A stretch of DNA of 35,305 nucleotides from an uncultured bacterium (GTDB lineage Bacteria; Spirochaetota; Leptospiria; Turneriellales; Turneriellaceae). The notes under the pieces are model-generated. The model saw nothing but the letters and a program-made list of their open reading frames with translations. It made no database searches and was not told the DNA's origin. The stretch spans positions 1 through 35,305 of the forward strand of contig CALHRC010000086.1 of the NCBI GenBank assembly GCA_938038265.1, read 5' to 3'. The translations under genes were made by a program, and so were the position numbers. Positions 1-9,291 of this stretch are shown here, piece after piece; the stretch's first letter is position 1, and the number at the start of each line of letters is the position of its first letter.

Positions 1-1
1 C

Positions 2-721
<720 letters not shown>

Positions 722-723
722 TC

Positions 724-1536
724 ATGAAAATTGCCGATGAACAATCCATAAGGCGCTGGCTGCTCTTAAAAACTGAAGGGGATGTCATTACCTGCTCCAT
801 GAACTTTCCCGAAAAACATAACGCCCTATCCCGTGATTTAATCCGCGCATTAACTGAATTTTTCAGTACCAAATTTCTCGCTCTCGGCATTAGAGCCGTG
901 GTATTGCGCGGTGAAGGCCCTTCGTTCTGCGCTGGCGCGGATATCAACTATATGAAAGCCATGGCTAATTTTAGCCGCGAAGAAAATATCGCCGATGCCG
1001 AAATGCTCTCTCTCTTATTTGAAACCATCCTCGCCTGCGAAGTGCCTGTCATTGGCTTAGCCCATGGCAATGTCTATGGGGGGGGCGTCGGCCTGTTAGC
1101 CGCCTGTGATATCCCCCTAGCCACTGACGATACTAAATTTTGCTTCTCGGAGGTAAAATTGGGTTTAGCTCCGGCGGTTATATCGCCGGTTGTGTTAAGT
1201 CGCATAGGCCATACCGCCGGCCGACGTCTTTTTTTAACTGGCGAAATTTTTTCTGCCCCACAGGCACAGGCAATGAATTTGGTCAGCGAAGTCGGTCCAG
1301 CGGCAGAGATCGAAGTGCGACTGCAGCAAATTCTGAAATACCTTTTAGCCGCCGGCCCCCAGGCTGGCAATTCTATCAAGCTTATGCTCAACCGCCACTA
1401 TGCCTTAACGGCAGAAACGTTTAGCGAGAAAAAGAAATACCTCACAAACTTGATCGCCGACCTGCGCGTTAGCCCCGAAGGCCAAGAAGGTATGAGCGCT
1501 TTCTTTGAAAAACGTAAACCTAACTGGGTAAAATAA
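724..1536 (+). CDS. liuC: Enoyl-CoA hydratase/isomerase family protein, probable methylglutaconyl-CoA hydratase
   Basis: A 270-residue crotonase-fold protein, the usual length for the family. It probably hydrates 3-methylglutaconyl-CoA to HMG-CoA, the step after MccB in leucine degradation. The oxyanion-hole motifs are FCAGAD (residues 68-73) and YGGGVGL (118-124). One catalytic glutamate is seen in FSEVKLGLAPAVISP (E143). The second glutamate of classical crotonase (GGGxEL) is replaced by the glycine of GGGVGL, which is how LiuC-type sequences known to me also read. The ATG follows the mccB stop by two bases, which argues for translational coupling. The gene ends seven bases from the convergent lpxD. 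The fold is certain; the precise substrate is inferred from the neighbour. Confidence 0.82.
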   Translation: MKIADEQSIRRWLLLKTEGDVITCSMNFPEKHNALSRDLIRALTEFFSTKFLALGIRAVVLRGEGPSFCAGADINYMKAMANFSREENIADAEMLSLLFETILACEVPVIGLAHGNVYGGGVGLLAACDIPLATDDTKFCFSEVKLGLAPAVISPVVLSRIGHTAGRRLFLTGEIFSAPQAQAMNLVSEVGPAAEIEVRLQQILKYLLAAGPQAGNSIKLMLNRHYALTAETFSEKKKYLTNLIADLRVSPEGQEGMSAFFEKRKPNWVK

Positions 1537-1543
1537 CCTAAAC

Positions 1544-2578
1544 CTACTCGCTGTTCAATTTTTTTTCTAATGCAGCGACCCGCTCGGCCAACTCTGGCAA
1601 ATTCATTAGCACACTCGTTACACGGTGCATCTGCTTAACTGGCATCGACTGGACCGCGCCAAAATATACTTGCCCCGGTTCAATGTCCCGCTGGGTGGCC
1701 GACATCCCCAATAAAACTGCCTTAGAATGAATAGTAACCCCTTGCGCAATCGTGGCCTGCCCCGCAATCATGGCATAATCTTCTACCTTAACGGAACCGG
1801 CTAATACGGCAGAGCCCGCCATATAGACATAGCGGCCAATTTGGCAGTTGTGGCCAATATGCACCTGGTCATCTAATTTGGTATGGTCACCGATTCGGGT
1901 ACTCTCAATCGTCGCCCGGTCAATGGTGCAACCCGAACCAATCTCTACATGGTCACCAATTACGACATTACCTATTTGGGGAATTTTATGGCGACTTTCG
2001 GGGCCATGATCATAAAAGCCAAAACCATCCGCCCCGATCACTGTCGCTCCAAAAATGCGGCAATAGTTACCCACAACACAGTGGTAGCCAATCACGGTAT
2101 TAGGATGAATTACTGTGTTGCTGCCAATTCTGGCAAACGGTTCAATTACTGCACAGGAATGGATCTCACTGTTCTCGCCAATCTCCGCGCCTTCTAAAAT
2201 GACCGCTCCCGGGTAAATAATAGCACTGTCAGCAATTTTTGCTTTTGGGTGGATGTAGCTTGTAGCAGCCCGCGCCTCAGCAGGGCGGTAGCTAAATTCA
2301 AACAATTTTAAGGCAGCAATAAATTTTAAGCGCGCTTCTTTAGGCTCACAGACCAGCGCGTTAGTAAAATTTTCGGATAGCTCGGTGGTGGTAAGCACCG
2401 CCTGCGCTTTTTTTATTTCAGGATGTTTGTTGAGATATTTTTTAGACTCAACAAAATATAACATATTATGAGTGGGCTCGCCTTTAAGCAGCTCTAAATC
2501 ACGAAACCCGGCTATTTCAAGTTCACCATTGCCCTTCACAGTGCAGCCAATGGCATGTGCAATATCCCCTAACTTCAT
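1544..2578 (-). CDS. lpxD: UDP-3-O-acylglucosamine N-acyltransferase (lipid A biosynthesis)
   Basis: LpxD adds the second acyl chain to UDP-3-O-acylglucosamine at the third step of lipid A synthesis in the cytoplasm. The 344-residue length suits the family. Residues 1-100 form the uridine-binding N-terminal domain. Residues about 107-295 are a run of hexapeptide repeats (IGENSEI, IGSNTVI, IGDHVEI, IGDHTKL and similar) that fold as a left-handed beta-helix. The motif DGFGFY is at 184-189. The catalytic histidine is H243 in HIGHNCQIG, matching H239 of the E. coli enzyme. The C-terminus ends in a short helix (LAERVAALEKKL), as in LpxD. A Shine-Dalgarno-like ACGAGG lies about eight bases before the ATG. 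The gene stands alone, without lpxA, fabZ or bamA beside it. Its presence shows that the cell makes LPS. Confidence 0.95.
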   Translation of the reverse strand: MKLGDIAHAIGCTVKGNGELEIAGFRDLELLKGEPTHNMLYFVESKKYLNKHPEIKKAQAVLTTTELSENFTNALVCEPKEARLKFIAALKLFEFSYRPAEARAATSYIHPKAKIADSAIIYPGAVILEGAEIGENSEIHSCAVIEPFARIGSNTVIHPNTVIGYHCVVGNYCRIFGATVIGADGFGFYDHGPESRHKIPQIGNVVIGDHVEIGSGCTIDRATIESTRIGDHTKLDDQVHIGHNCQIGRYVYMAGSAVLAGSVKVEDYAMIAGQATIAQGVTIHSKAVLLGMSATQRDIEPGQVYFGAVQSMPVKQMHRVTSVLMNLPELAERVAALEKKLNSE

Positions 2579-2734
2579 AAATACCTCGTGCTAAAATTTC
2601 TATAAGATGAAAAGAAGAATATCGAAGGCAATATCTGGTACCCCTTCATTGCCGGTGAGCAGGTGACAGGTCACCCAAAGCTACTATTGAAAGAAAGCAG
2701 CTAAGCAATCCCCTGTGGGGGGTAAACTAACTTT

Positions 2735-2775
2735 AGTTCAGGAATTCCTGAACTACAGATGGGGAATTCCCTACC
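2735..2775. repeat. P1-P2 palindrome pair
   Basis: A perfect 20-base palindrome AGTTCAGGAATTCCTGAACT occupies 2735-2754. Three bases later a P2-type copy, GATGGGGAATTCCCTACC, occupies 2758-2775. Both share the core GGAATTCC. It is followed by GGGAACCATGCCC, which resembles sequence after the P2 copy at 8313. Confidence 0.85.
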
Positions 2776-2874
2776 GGGAACCATGCCCGGTGAGCAGGCA
2801 ACGGGTCATTGATTACAGAGCTAACCGCAAAACTTACACAGATTTCGTTTGCCAGCGTATCTATATTTAGTTAC

Positions 2875-2906
2875 TTGACAAATTATTTAACGCTAAAAGT
2901 TATTTG
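2875..2906 (+). promoter_or_regulatory. Possible sigma-70 promoter for the zinc-ribbon membrane protein
   Basis: A perfect -35 hexamer TTGACA lies at 2875-2880. The region 17 to 20 bases further on (around AGTTATTT, 2898-2905) is only a weak match to TATAAT. The start codon follows at 2924. The call rests on the -35 box alone. Confidence 0.3.
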
Positions 2907-2923
2907 AACCGCAAAGAGGTACT

Positions 2924-3715
2924 ATGACCCCACTGAGAAAAAATTGGTATCGTGATCTACTCATTTACGCTATGCTTATAATAATAACCCAGACGGGCAT
3001 TTGGGCGCTGGCTCCCTATACCATTGGTATGCAAGATCTTAAAGTGGCTTTAGGCCAGGGGGCACTTGTGTTCCCCTATTGGGAGCGCAGCTTGAGCACC
3101 TGGGAAGTTACCCCATATGCTCTATCTATGATGGCCAAGCTCATTTTAAGTCTTTTTTTAATTATCAATCTTGTGCCAATGTTTTTAGTCTCACTGTTTA
3201 CCGGCTTGCCGGCGTCAAATTTACGTAAAGCCAATCAATACACCCGGCTTTTCTGGCGTTTTAAAAGTCCAGTCTATTATCTCTATTTGCCATTGATTGT
3301 AGCAAGTTGGATTATCTTTCCCTATTTTGGGCACATTCCGGGATTGCTTTATTGGCTGTTTACTTCAGAGCAAAATTTTCATGCCTGGATTTTTATGAGC
3401 GCCATGATGACATTTTCTATTATTTTTCTTTTATTATCTTGGCGCAACCACTTAAAAGCAACTTGCCCTGAATGTGGGGCACCGGTAGTGTTGCGTCCCC
3501 GTAGTCGTATTATCTGTAACAACTGTTTAACCATCTATCGGTTAAAAAATATCCATCATTACAATGATCTCTATGATTACCATAATGAAGTTTTAGAAAA
3601 GGCAGAGCGGGAATATCCTAAATTTCGCCAGAAGCCTTTACCTAAAAATGCGGAATTTCATACACTCTATCCACGCAGCCCTTTAGAAAAATATCTCGAT
3701 AGCTTATTTAACTAA
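2924..3715 (+). CDS. Membrane protein with four hydrophobic segments and a C-terminal zinc ribbon
   Basis: I do not recognise this 263-residue protein. Four strongly hydrophobic segments are visible at about residues 12-32, 70-94, 118-146 and 155-173. After them a soluble tail contains two CxxC pairs, C181/C184 (CPECG) and C198/C201 (CNNC), spaced like a zinc ribbon. The last 60 residues are charged and rich in Tyr and His. The start is supported by AAAGAGG about six bases before the ATG. It lies 56 bases upstream of lepA in the same direction and may be cotranscribed with it. The ribbon could bind nucleic acid or protein at the inner face of the membrane; that is inference from the motif only. 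Confidence 0.75.
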   Translation: MTPLRKNWYRDLLIYAMLIIITQTGIWALAPYTIGMQDLKVALGQGALVFPYWERSLSTWEVTPYALSMMAKLILSLFLIINLVPMFLVSLFTGLPASNLRKANQYTRLFWRFKSPVYYLYLPLIVASWIIFPYFGHIPGLLYWLFTSEQNFHAWIFMSAMMTFSIIFLLLSWRNHLKATCPECGAPVVLRPRSRIICNNCLTIYRLKNIHHYNDLYDYHNEVLEKAEREYPKFRQKPLPKNAEFHTLYPRSPLEKYLDSLFN

Positions 3716-3771
3716 TTTCAATATGGTGGATGGCTTTACAGGCCATCTACCTATCCCAAAGAGACGCTGTA

Positions 3772-5607
3772 ATGGCTTTTGGTAATATTCCGGCATCCCG
3801 CATCCGCAACTTTTCAATCATCGCACATATTGACCATGGCAAAAGTACCTTGGCAGACCGCTTGCTCGAGCTTGGCCGCCTTACTGATGAGCGCACCCAA
3901 AAAGAACAAATTCTTGATAGTATGGATATTGAGCGGGAGCGTGGCATTACCATCAAGTCAAACTCAGCTTCTTTTTTCTGGCGGGGCAATGACGGTTTAG
4001 AGTATTTATTTAATCTTATTGATACTCCCGGGCATGTTGATTTTACGTATGAAGTCTCCCGTTCATTAGCTGCCTGTGAAGGGGTGCTATTGCTCATTGA
4101 TGCCACACAGGGAGTGCAAGCACAGACCATCGCTAATTTTTATTTAGCTTTAGAAGCTGACCTCATGATTTTACCCGTTATCAATAAAATTGATTTGCCA
4201 TCCGCCGACATTGAAAAAACCCGCAAACAAATTGAAGAATCTTTAGGGTTAAATCCCAATGACGCGGTGGCTGTCTCGGGCAAAACCGGGCTTAACGTTC
4301 CCGAACTCATGCAGAAAATCATTGATTTTATTCCGGCGCCTAAGGCGGATGCCACTGCTCCGTTACGGGCCCTGGTATTCGACGCTTATTTTGATTCTTA
4401 CCGTGGGGTAGTTGCGAAAGTACGGATTTTTGATGGTACAGTAAAAAAAGGCGACCGCATTCGCTTTATGCGCCGTGGTAGCGAACACTCCATAACGGAG
4501 CTTGGTATCTCGCAACTAAAATTAAAGCCACTCAACTCTCTGGAAGCTGGTGAGGTGGGCTATTTGGTAACAGGAATTAAAAATGTCTCTGAAATTGCCC
4601 TGGGCGATACCATTACCCTTTGTGAAAATCCTGCCAGTGAACCTATTTTTAAAATTAAAGAAGTAAAGCCCATGGTATTCTCTGGGTTATTTCCAGTAAA
4701 TGGCGATGACTATGAACAATTAAAAGAAGCCATGGAAAAATTAGCTCTGAATGACCCCGCTTTAGTGTATGAACCAGAGAGTAGTGAAGCGTTAGGTTTC
4801 GGTTTTCGGGTTGGTTATCTTGGCTTGTTGCACATGGAAATTGTGCAGGAACGCTTAGAGCGAGAATTTGGTCTCTATCTGCTGACAACAGCGCCTTCGG
4901 TAAAATACCGGGTAACCAAAACCAATGGGCAGGTTATTGAAATTGACAATCCCAGTGAATATCCCCAAGGCGATATCCAGCAAGTAGAAGAGCCTTATGT
5001 TAAAGTAAGCATTATTTCACCGGCAGAATATCTTGGCAATATTTTACAATTGCTACAAGAAAAACGCGGCGAGAATAGTGCTATCAATTATTTAGATCCG
5101 ACAACGGTACAAGTAATATATTTAATACCATTAGGTGAGATGATTTTTGAATTTTATGATCGCCTGAAGTCAGTCACCCGGGGTTATGCCACACTAGATT
5201 ATGAATTGCACGATTACCGGCGCAGTGATCTTGTCAAAGTCGATATTTTAGTACATGGTAACAAAGTAGATGCCCTGTCGATGATTGTGCATAAGTCGTC
5301 AGCAGAGCGCCGGGGTCGCGAGGTAATTAACCAATTGCGCAAACTTATCAGCAAACACCAATTTCAAATAGCTCTGCAAGCAGCTATTGGTTCAAAAATT
5401 ATTGCTCGCGAAAACATCAGTGCCTTGCGCAAAAATGTTACGGCAAAATGCTATGGGGGGGATATCACCCGCAAACGCAAATTACTCGAACGTCAAAAAG
5501 AAGGCAAAAAGCGCATGAAAATGATTGGTTCGGTGGAAATTCCCCAAGAGGCTTTTTTAGCAGTTCTCAAAACAGGCGATACGATTGAACGACGGGATGA
5601 CGACTGA
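3772..5607 (+). CDS. lepA: Translation elongation factor 4 (back-translocating ribosomal GTPase)
   Basis: LepA/EF4 is a ribosome-associated GTPase. The GTPase motifs are clear: G1 [10 protein letters not shown]2 RGITIKS, G3 DTPGHVDF, G4 NKID and G5 as SGKTG, where most LepA proteins have SAKTG. The EF4 C-terminal domain is present with [16 protein letters not shown]-type sequence (here [12 protein letters not shown]) and a basic tail [18 protein letters not shown] chose the ATG at 3772, which gives 611 residues, because it starts close to the usual [13 protein letters not shown] beginning and has AAAGAGA about eight bases upstream. An in-frame ATG at 3730 would add 14 atypical residues. The stop codon overlaps the start of the NUDIX gene by one base, so the two are coupled. 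Confidence 0.96.
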   Translation: MAFGNIPASRIRNFSIIAHIDHGKSTLADRLLELGRLTDERTQKEQILDSMDIERERGITIKSNSASFFWRGNDGLEYLFNLIDTPGHVDFTYEVSRSLAACEGVLLLIDATQGVQAQTIANFYLALEADLMILPVINKIDLPSADIEKTRKQIEESLGLNPNDAVAVSGKTGLNVPELMQKIIDFIPAPKADATAPLRALVFDAYFDSYRGVVAKVRIFDGTVKKGDRIRFMRRGSEHSITELGISQLKLKPLNSLEAGEVGYLVTGIKNVSEIALGDTITLCENPASEPIFKIKEVKPMVFSGLFPVNGDDYEQLKEAMEKLALNDPALVYEPESSEALGFGFRVGYLGLLHMEIVQERLEREFGLYLLTTAPSVKYRVTKTNGQVIEIDNPSEYPQGDIQQVEEPYVKVSIISPAEYLGNILQLLQEKRGENSAINYLDPTTVQVIYLIPLGEMIFEFYDRLKSVTRGYATLDYELHDYRRSDLVKVDILVHGNKVDALSMIVHKSSAERRGREVINQLRKLISKHQFQIALQAAIGSKIIARENISALRKNVTAKCYGGDITRKRKLLERQKEGKKRMKMIGSVEIPQEAFLAVLKTGDTIERRDDD

Positions 5608-6128
5608 TGGCACGCAACATCCAACCTAATGATAATTTATTATATTGCGGCAAAGAAATTTCTTTTGGTTTAATTGCTACCAAGCATGGCCAGCGCCCCA
5701 TGCTGTTTTATCCTGAAGCGGCCGGTATTCTGGCATTTCAACCTAACGAAAAAGGCGAAACGGTTTTATTTGTGGAACAATTTCGCTATGGCAGTAACTG
5801 CCTCTCGTTAGAAATTCCCGCCGGCAAACGTGATTCACAAGAGACAATTGAAGAGTGCGCCAGAAGGGAATTAAAAGAAGAAACAGGCTATGAGGCCCGA
5901 CAGTGGCAATACATCATGTCTTATTATCCTGCCATAAGTGTGTGTACTGAAAAGTTATATCTTTTTGAAGCGCGGGAGCTGTTCTTTACGGGTGCTCAGC
6001 CTGATGCCGACGAAGAATTAAACGTTATGCAGTTGACTTTTGAAGAAGCCATGCGAGCTCTTGATAATGGTAAGATCATAGACAGTAAGACTATTATCGC
6101 GCTGCAGTACTGGCGTCAAAAACGGTAA
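5607..6128 (+). CDS. NUDIX hydrolase, ADP-ribose pyrophosphatase type
   Basis: A 173-residue NUDIX enzyme that probably splits ADP-ribose or a related nucleoside diphosphate sugar. The NUDIX box is complete at residues 73-95: G, five residues, E78 region, then REL-KEETGY, matching GX5EX7REUXEEXGU exactly (GKRDSQETIEECARRELKEE and TGY). Upstream the sequence VEQFRYGSNCLSLEIPAGK matches the ADP-ribose pyrophosphatase subfamily, in which a Gln-(Phe/Tyr)-Arg element precedes the box. The start overlaps the lepA stop as TGATG. The end overlaps the convergent beta-barrel gene by 13 bases, so there is no room for a dedicated terminator between them. The subfamily is likely; the real substrate is not shown by the sequence. 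Confidence 0.88.
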   Translation: MARNIQPNDNLLYCGKEISFGLIATKHGQRPMLFYPEAAGILAFQPNEKGETVLFVEQFRYGSNCLSLEIPAGKRDSQETIEECARRELKEETGYEARQWQYIMSYYPAISVCTEKLYLFEARELFFTGAQPDADEELNVMQLTFEEAMRALDNGKIIDSKTIIALQYWRQKR

Positions 6129-6940
6129 CCGAGAGATACCTCTATGAAAAGACGGTCGAAAAACGATATTACTGCAGCGTTCATCTGTTTATCGGCAAAG
6201 ACAACCAACCCCGGTCTTATTCTGACAAAATAATTTTCGAAGTGGCGTTCAGTAACTACCAGCAGCGAGGATGTCGGTCGCAGAAAATCAGGCCGGCCCC
6301 CGGAAAAGTTGGCATGGTTCAGTACACCAATAGCAGTTCCCAGCCAGTATTCTTTGAGACGAAACAACATTCCCATGGTTAGAAAACCATAAAGCAAGTG
6401 CGCGTCTTGATCTAAAAAGCCAAAATGAGCTTTTATATCTTCACCAACCTGAATATCCAGCGCAAATACAGGATATGACTGTGACAGTCGATTTTCAATA
6501 TATACTTTTTCTATTTGTTCTCCATCGCGCTCACGAGAAATGCGCCGGCCGGTAATAAGAGCGCTGTACCCTAACGTTAGAGAAATCATACCGAAATCAC
6601 GCTCAACCTGCAGGGATGGATTTATCGTAGTATATCCACTCTGCCGTGCTGTAACGTTTATACCGGGTTTAATGCTCGGCTCGCGCAATAGTTGCAACGA
6701 CAAATGGTAGCGAGTTCTGTCAGAAAAATTATCCGACCAGCGAAATCCCCCCAAATAAAAAATACCTGTATCGTAAGTGAAACTGTTCACAAAACGAGGG
6801 TCTTTGTAAATAAGATAACTGCTACCCAGCGAGTGGCGTAGCTCAACTGCTTTGCCTGGTGCCGCAAATGATGCGACCGGCAGCAACAACAAAACCAGCC
6901 ACCAGATGATTTTTGGCAATGGTATATCAAAATGTCGCAT
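6116..6940 (-). CDS. Probable outer-membrane beta-barrel protein (274 aa)
   Basis: No specific family is recognised. Residues about 9-27 are a signal peptide (KIIWWLVLLLLPVASFA followed by APG). The rest shows alternating hydrophobic and polar residues with many aromatic ends (YLIYKDPRF, FYLGGFRW, YHLSLQLL, TINPSLQVERDFG, SLTLGYSALI). The protein ends in EVSLGYRF, a terminal phenylalanine preceded by alternating residues, the classic signature recognised by the BAM machinery. The gene begins 14 bases inside the end of the upstream gene 6927-7877, which encodes a second protein of the same kind, so they form a two-gene operon. Function could be a porin, a transporter partner or a structural barrel. 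Confidence 0.72.
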   Translation of the reverse strand: MRHFDIPLPKIIWWLVLLLLPVASFAAPGKAVELRHSLGSSYLIYKDPRFVNSFTYDTGIFYLGGFRWSDNFSDRTRYHLSLQLLREPSIKPGINVTARQSGYTTINPSLQVERDFGMISLTLGYSALITGRRISRERDGEQIEKVYIENRLSQSYPVFALDIQVGEDIKAHFGFLDQDAHLLYGFLTMGMLFRLKEYWLGTAIGVLNHANFSGGRPDFLRPTSSLLVVTERHFENYFVRIRPGLVVFADKQMNAAVISFFDRLFIEVSLGYRF

Positions 6941-7877
6941 TCACGGCAATCTGTCCATAGAGAGAATCGGTAATCGCCACACGCGGCAATTCGGCTTCAT
7001 AGAAATTCAGGATTAAACCACCTTTTAAGGCAAATTCAAAACCAGCATACCTGATGACCGGCTGCAAAAATAAAGTTGCTCTAGGCGCTAGACCCACACC
7101 AGAATCGAGCCGAAAATTTTCACCCAGGGGAATGGCGACAGTAAGGTTCACGAAATCCGCAGTGTACTGGTAAACGCCGCGCAAGATATTAAAATACAGG
7201 TGGATGTCTTTTTCACGGCCATAGCGTATCTGCAGCGTCGGTATTAGATATATGTCAGAGATAAAAAGACCGCGACCCGGCACATATTCAGTTTTCACAC
7301 TGTTATCGGGATTTAAGACCGGGTTACCGTCCGCATCGATTACCCGGCGCAACCGCTGCTCCTCATAACGGATATCCACAGTCATCAGCAAGCCGCCATC
7401 AAAATGAAAATGTTCACCACCTAAACCCATGAAGAATCCCAAGCCGGTCAACCGCTCGGCAGCAAGCTCGGCTTCAACCCTGTCGGTAAACAATGGGGCT
7501 CCCGTTTCGGGAATGACGATATTTTTACCCTGGGGTGTCAACCAGCTAGACAACTGCAGGCCGACCCGCAGGTGATCGGCACTCTGCGTTATTGGCATAT
7601 CGCCTGTAAAGTTGTGCGCTACCTGAAAAGTTACTTCGGCGGCGATGGTGTGTGCATTTGATTTTAAATAATCTGATTTGTCTTCAGCGACATACAGGGG
7701 ATCTTCATACCCAGATAGCTTTTTGCCGTAACCATAAAATACCAGAGCCGTTGTACGGTTTAGTTCAGAAGCGGGTCGCTGTATTCTTGCTCGCTTGGCC
7801 GCTGGCTGTTCTGTTAGAATTTCTTCGGCGGCAAGCAAGTAGCCTGAAATTATGAATAACAACGCAAATCTTTTCAT
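6927..7877 (-). CDS. Probable outer-membrane beta-barrel protein (316 aa)
   Basis: No named family is recognised. The first 17 residues (MKRFALLFIISGYLLAA) are a signal peptide. The mature part has amphipathic strand-like segments (TALVFYGYGKKL, LRVGLQLSSWL, GLFISDIYLIPTLQIRYGR, IHLYFNILRGVYQY, RATLFLQPVIRYAGFEFALK). It ends in GQIAVNATF with a C-terminal phenylalanine, as in BAM-dependent barrels. It is the first gene of the pair with 6116-6940 and overlaps it by 14 bases. Upstream is a 631-base region full of hairpins and palindromes, in which the promoter must lie. The two proteins are not obviously copies of each other by eye. Confidence 0.72.
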   Translation of the reverse strand: MKRFALLFIISGYLLAAEEILTEQPAAKRARIQRPASELNRTTALVFYGYGKKLSGYEDPLYVAEDKSDYLKSNAHTIAAEVTFQVAHNFTGDMPITQSADHLRVGLQLSSWLTPQGKNIVIPETGAPLFTDRVEAELAAERLTGLGFFMGLGGEHFHFDGGLLMTVDIRYEEQRLRRVIDADGNPVLNPDNSVKTEYVPGRGLFISDIYLIPTLQIRYGREKDIHLYFNILRGVYQYTADFVNLTVAIPLGENFRLDSGVGLAPRATLFLQPVIRYAGFEFALKGGLILNFYEAELPRVAITDSLYGQIAVNATF

Positions 7878-8072
7878 ACGTAAGCTTACTTAAAAAGAAT
7901 AGCGCGTCAAATATTAAAAGAAATCTCTAAAAAATAACCCTCTAACGAATTCCGATAGCAGAACCCTCAGCTAATTCAGGAATTCCATAACTTAAGGAAT
8001 CTCTGAAAACTGAAAGTTTTGAAGAGATTCATGAAAACATGGATGTTTTCCAGCGCGTCCAGCGCGGCATTA

Positions 8073-8110
8073 CCTGTTGAAAAAGTCAAAGGACGGACTT
8101 TTTCAACAGG
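8073..8110. repeat. 15-bp perfect inverted repeat with 8-base loop
   Basis: The arms CCTGTTGAAAAAGTC (8073-8087) and GACTTTTTCAACAGG (8096-8110) are exact complements. The sequence resembles the ends of some insertion sequences, but no transposase is nearby, so it may be a MITE remnant or simply a strong hairpin. It is not followed by a T-run on either strand. Confidence 0.8.
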
Positions 8111-8226
8111 TTCCTTAAGATATTTAATGTACTTGCAAATTTAAGTAATGGGCAGTGGGCTTGCCCGCTCCCGGGCTTTTCATTGGTCGTGGCTGGTTCC
8201 TAAAAAATTCCATTATGCCATACCTC

Positions 8227-8258
8227 CAATAACCTATATAACGTTATATAGGTTATTG
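8227..8258. repeat. 32-base perfect palindrome
   Basis: The sequence is self-complementary without mismatch or loop, centred on AACGTT (8240-8245) with half-site CAATAACCTATATAAC. It is AT-rich, unlike the P1/P2 family, and stands 14 bases before the P1 copy at 8273. A dimeric regulator site or a cruciform is possible. Confidence 0.85.
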
Positions 8259-8272
8259 CTAATTTACTTTTT

Positions 8273-8330
8273 GTTCAGGAATTCCTGAATCGTGATATAA
8301 AAATTCATGCCCGATGGGGAATTCCACATC
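8273..8330. repeat. P1 and P2 palindromes, 22 bases apart
   Basis: P1 reads GTTCAGGAATTCCTGAAT (8273-8290, one mismatch from the perfect form). P2 reads GATGGGGAATTCCACATC (8313-8330). It is close to the reverse complement of the GATGTGGAATTCCCCACC subtype found at 14863 and 19419. The gap is wider than in other pairs. Confidence 0.8.
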
Positions 8331-8508
8331 AGGAGAACCATCCCCCATGGGAGATAAGGCTTTTTTGGGGGATAACGAATAACCTTGGATTGCCACACTG
8401 GTGTTCCAGCGAGGCGGCTTTGGGGTTCCACACACAGGAAAGGTTGGTTAGGTGGTTACTTCATAAATATATTTTCAATTGGTTGCCGTCTCAAACATAT
8501 TAGCAAAA

Positions 8509-9291
8509 TTACCAGTCGTCGCGCAGCAGTCGCAGAGCAAAAAATACTTCACGGGCAGCAGACGACAATTTTATCGCGTATCCCCGAGCGGCCAACGCTT
8601 TGTGTACTGCAGCATCATCCAAACGAAAAAAAATATTGGAGCGAAACTCATCGGCAAGGGTGCGCAGAATACTGCCCCCTTGATTTAGTGAAGATAGATC
8701 AGCGAGGATGTACTCATCATGCGGCAGCAGACTCGCGGCAAATTTAAGATTATTTTCAAGATAGTCATGTCCCGGATAGAGCAGAGTATTGCGCGGCAAC
8801 TTAAAAATTATTTTCTCAAAAGTCTCAAATAGAGTATTTACATCCCCCCCGTGGTAGCAATTGCCGACACCGGCATTAAACAGTGTATCTCCCGAAAACA
8901 GCATGGGCTGCTCGCTTTCATAAAAAAGAGAAATATGTCCCATAGTGTGCCCCGGCGTTGCTAAAACAGATATTTTTTCATGCCCCAAATAAACTTCATC
9001 CCCAGCTTGCAATCCCTGACCAAAAGCGGGAATAACCTTTCGCAAAGATTCTGGCGCTAAAACGACCGCTGCAGTCGCCGCTGCTAATTCAATATTACCC
9101 GCAGTGTGATCATGGTGTTCGTGAGTGTTAATAATGTATTTCAAATTTAATTGCTTTTCCCGCAATGAAACAAGAAGAGCGGCAACATCTAAAGGATCAA
9201 TGGCCGCAGCTTCCTGGGTGGTTCTATCCCAAATAAGGTAATTAAAATTGCGCAGGGAGTTTTTTAACTGAAGGCGCAGAACTTCAAGCAT
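8509..9291 (-). CDS. gloB: Glyoxalase II (hydroxyacylglutathione hydrolase) family metallo-beta-lactamase protein
   Basis: A 260-residue metallo-beta-lactamase-fold thioesterase of the glyoxalase II type, which hydrolyses S-lactoylglutathione or a related thioester to D-lactate. The metal motif is THEHHDHTAG with H57, H59, D61 and H62. Further ligands lie in TPGHTMGHISLFY, in FSGDTLFNAGVGNCYHGG and in LLYPGHDYLENNLKFA. The last is characteristic of glyoxalase II, and the length equals that of the human enzyme. It is the last gene of a five-gene operon. Its ATG overlaps the stop of the 77-residue gene by one base (TAATG). Spirochaetes may use another thiol than glutathione, so the natural substrate is uncertain. 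Confidence 0.85.
   Translation of the reverse strand: MLEVLRLQLKNSLRNFNYLIWDRTTQEAAAIDPLDVAALLVSLREKQLNLKYIINTHEHHDHTAGNIELAAATAAVVLAPESLRKVIPAFGQGLQAGDEVYLGHEKISVLATPGHTMGHISLFYESEQPMLFSGDTLFNAGVGNCYHGGDVNTLFETFEKIIFKLPRNTLLYPGHDYLENNLKFAASLLPHDEYILADLSSLNQGGSILRTLADEFRSNIFFRLDDAAVHKALAARGYAIKLSSAAREVFFALRLLRDDW

Larger units (their letters stand above)
2579..2923. other. Intergenic region with palindromic and direct repeats between divergent genes
   Basis: No gene is visible in these 345 bases. They hold a P1-P2 palindrome pair (2735-2775), a short CCCC/GGGG hairpin just before it (2711-2722) and a direct repeat: CCGGTGAGCAGG at 2652 recurs at 2787, with 19 of 22 bases identical over 2652-2673 and 2787-2808. 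The right end contains a possible promoter for the gene starting at 2924. Confidence 0.7.
7878..8508. other. 631-base non-coding region rich in inverted repeats
   Basis: No convincing gene is present. From left to right I see a broken P1-like sequence (7975-7986), a hairpin at 7998-8029, a perfect 8-bp hairpin at 8033-8050 (GAAAACAT, loop GG), a 15-bp perfect stem at 8073-8110, a GC hairpin at 8154-8176 that ends in TTTT, a 32-base perfect palindrome at 8227-8258, a P1 copy (8273-8290), a P2 copy (8313-8330) and an ATCCCCC/GGGGGAT inverted repeat (8340-8346 with 8367-8373). Short open frames after 8380 lie partly antisense to the glyoxalase gene and have no coding character. Confidence 0.7.

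Noticed and set aside
3730-3771. An upstream start for lepA at 3730.
   Set aside because: The extra 14 residues are unlike LepA N-termini, and the ATG at 3772 has a better ribosome-binding site.
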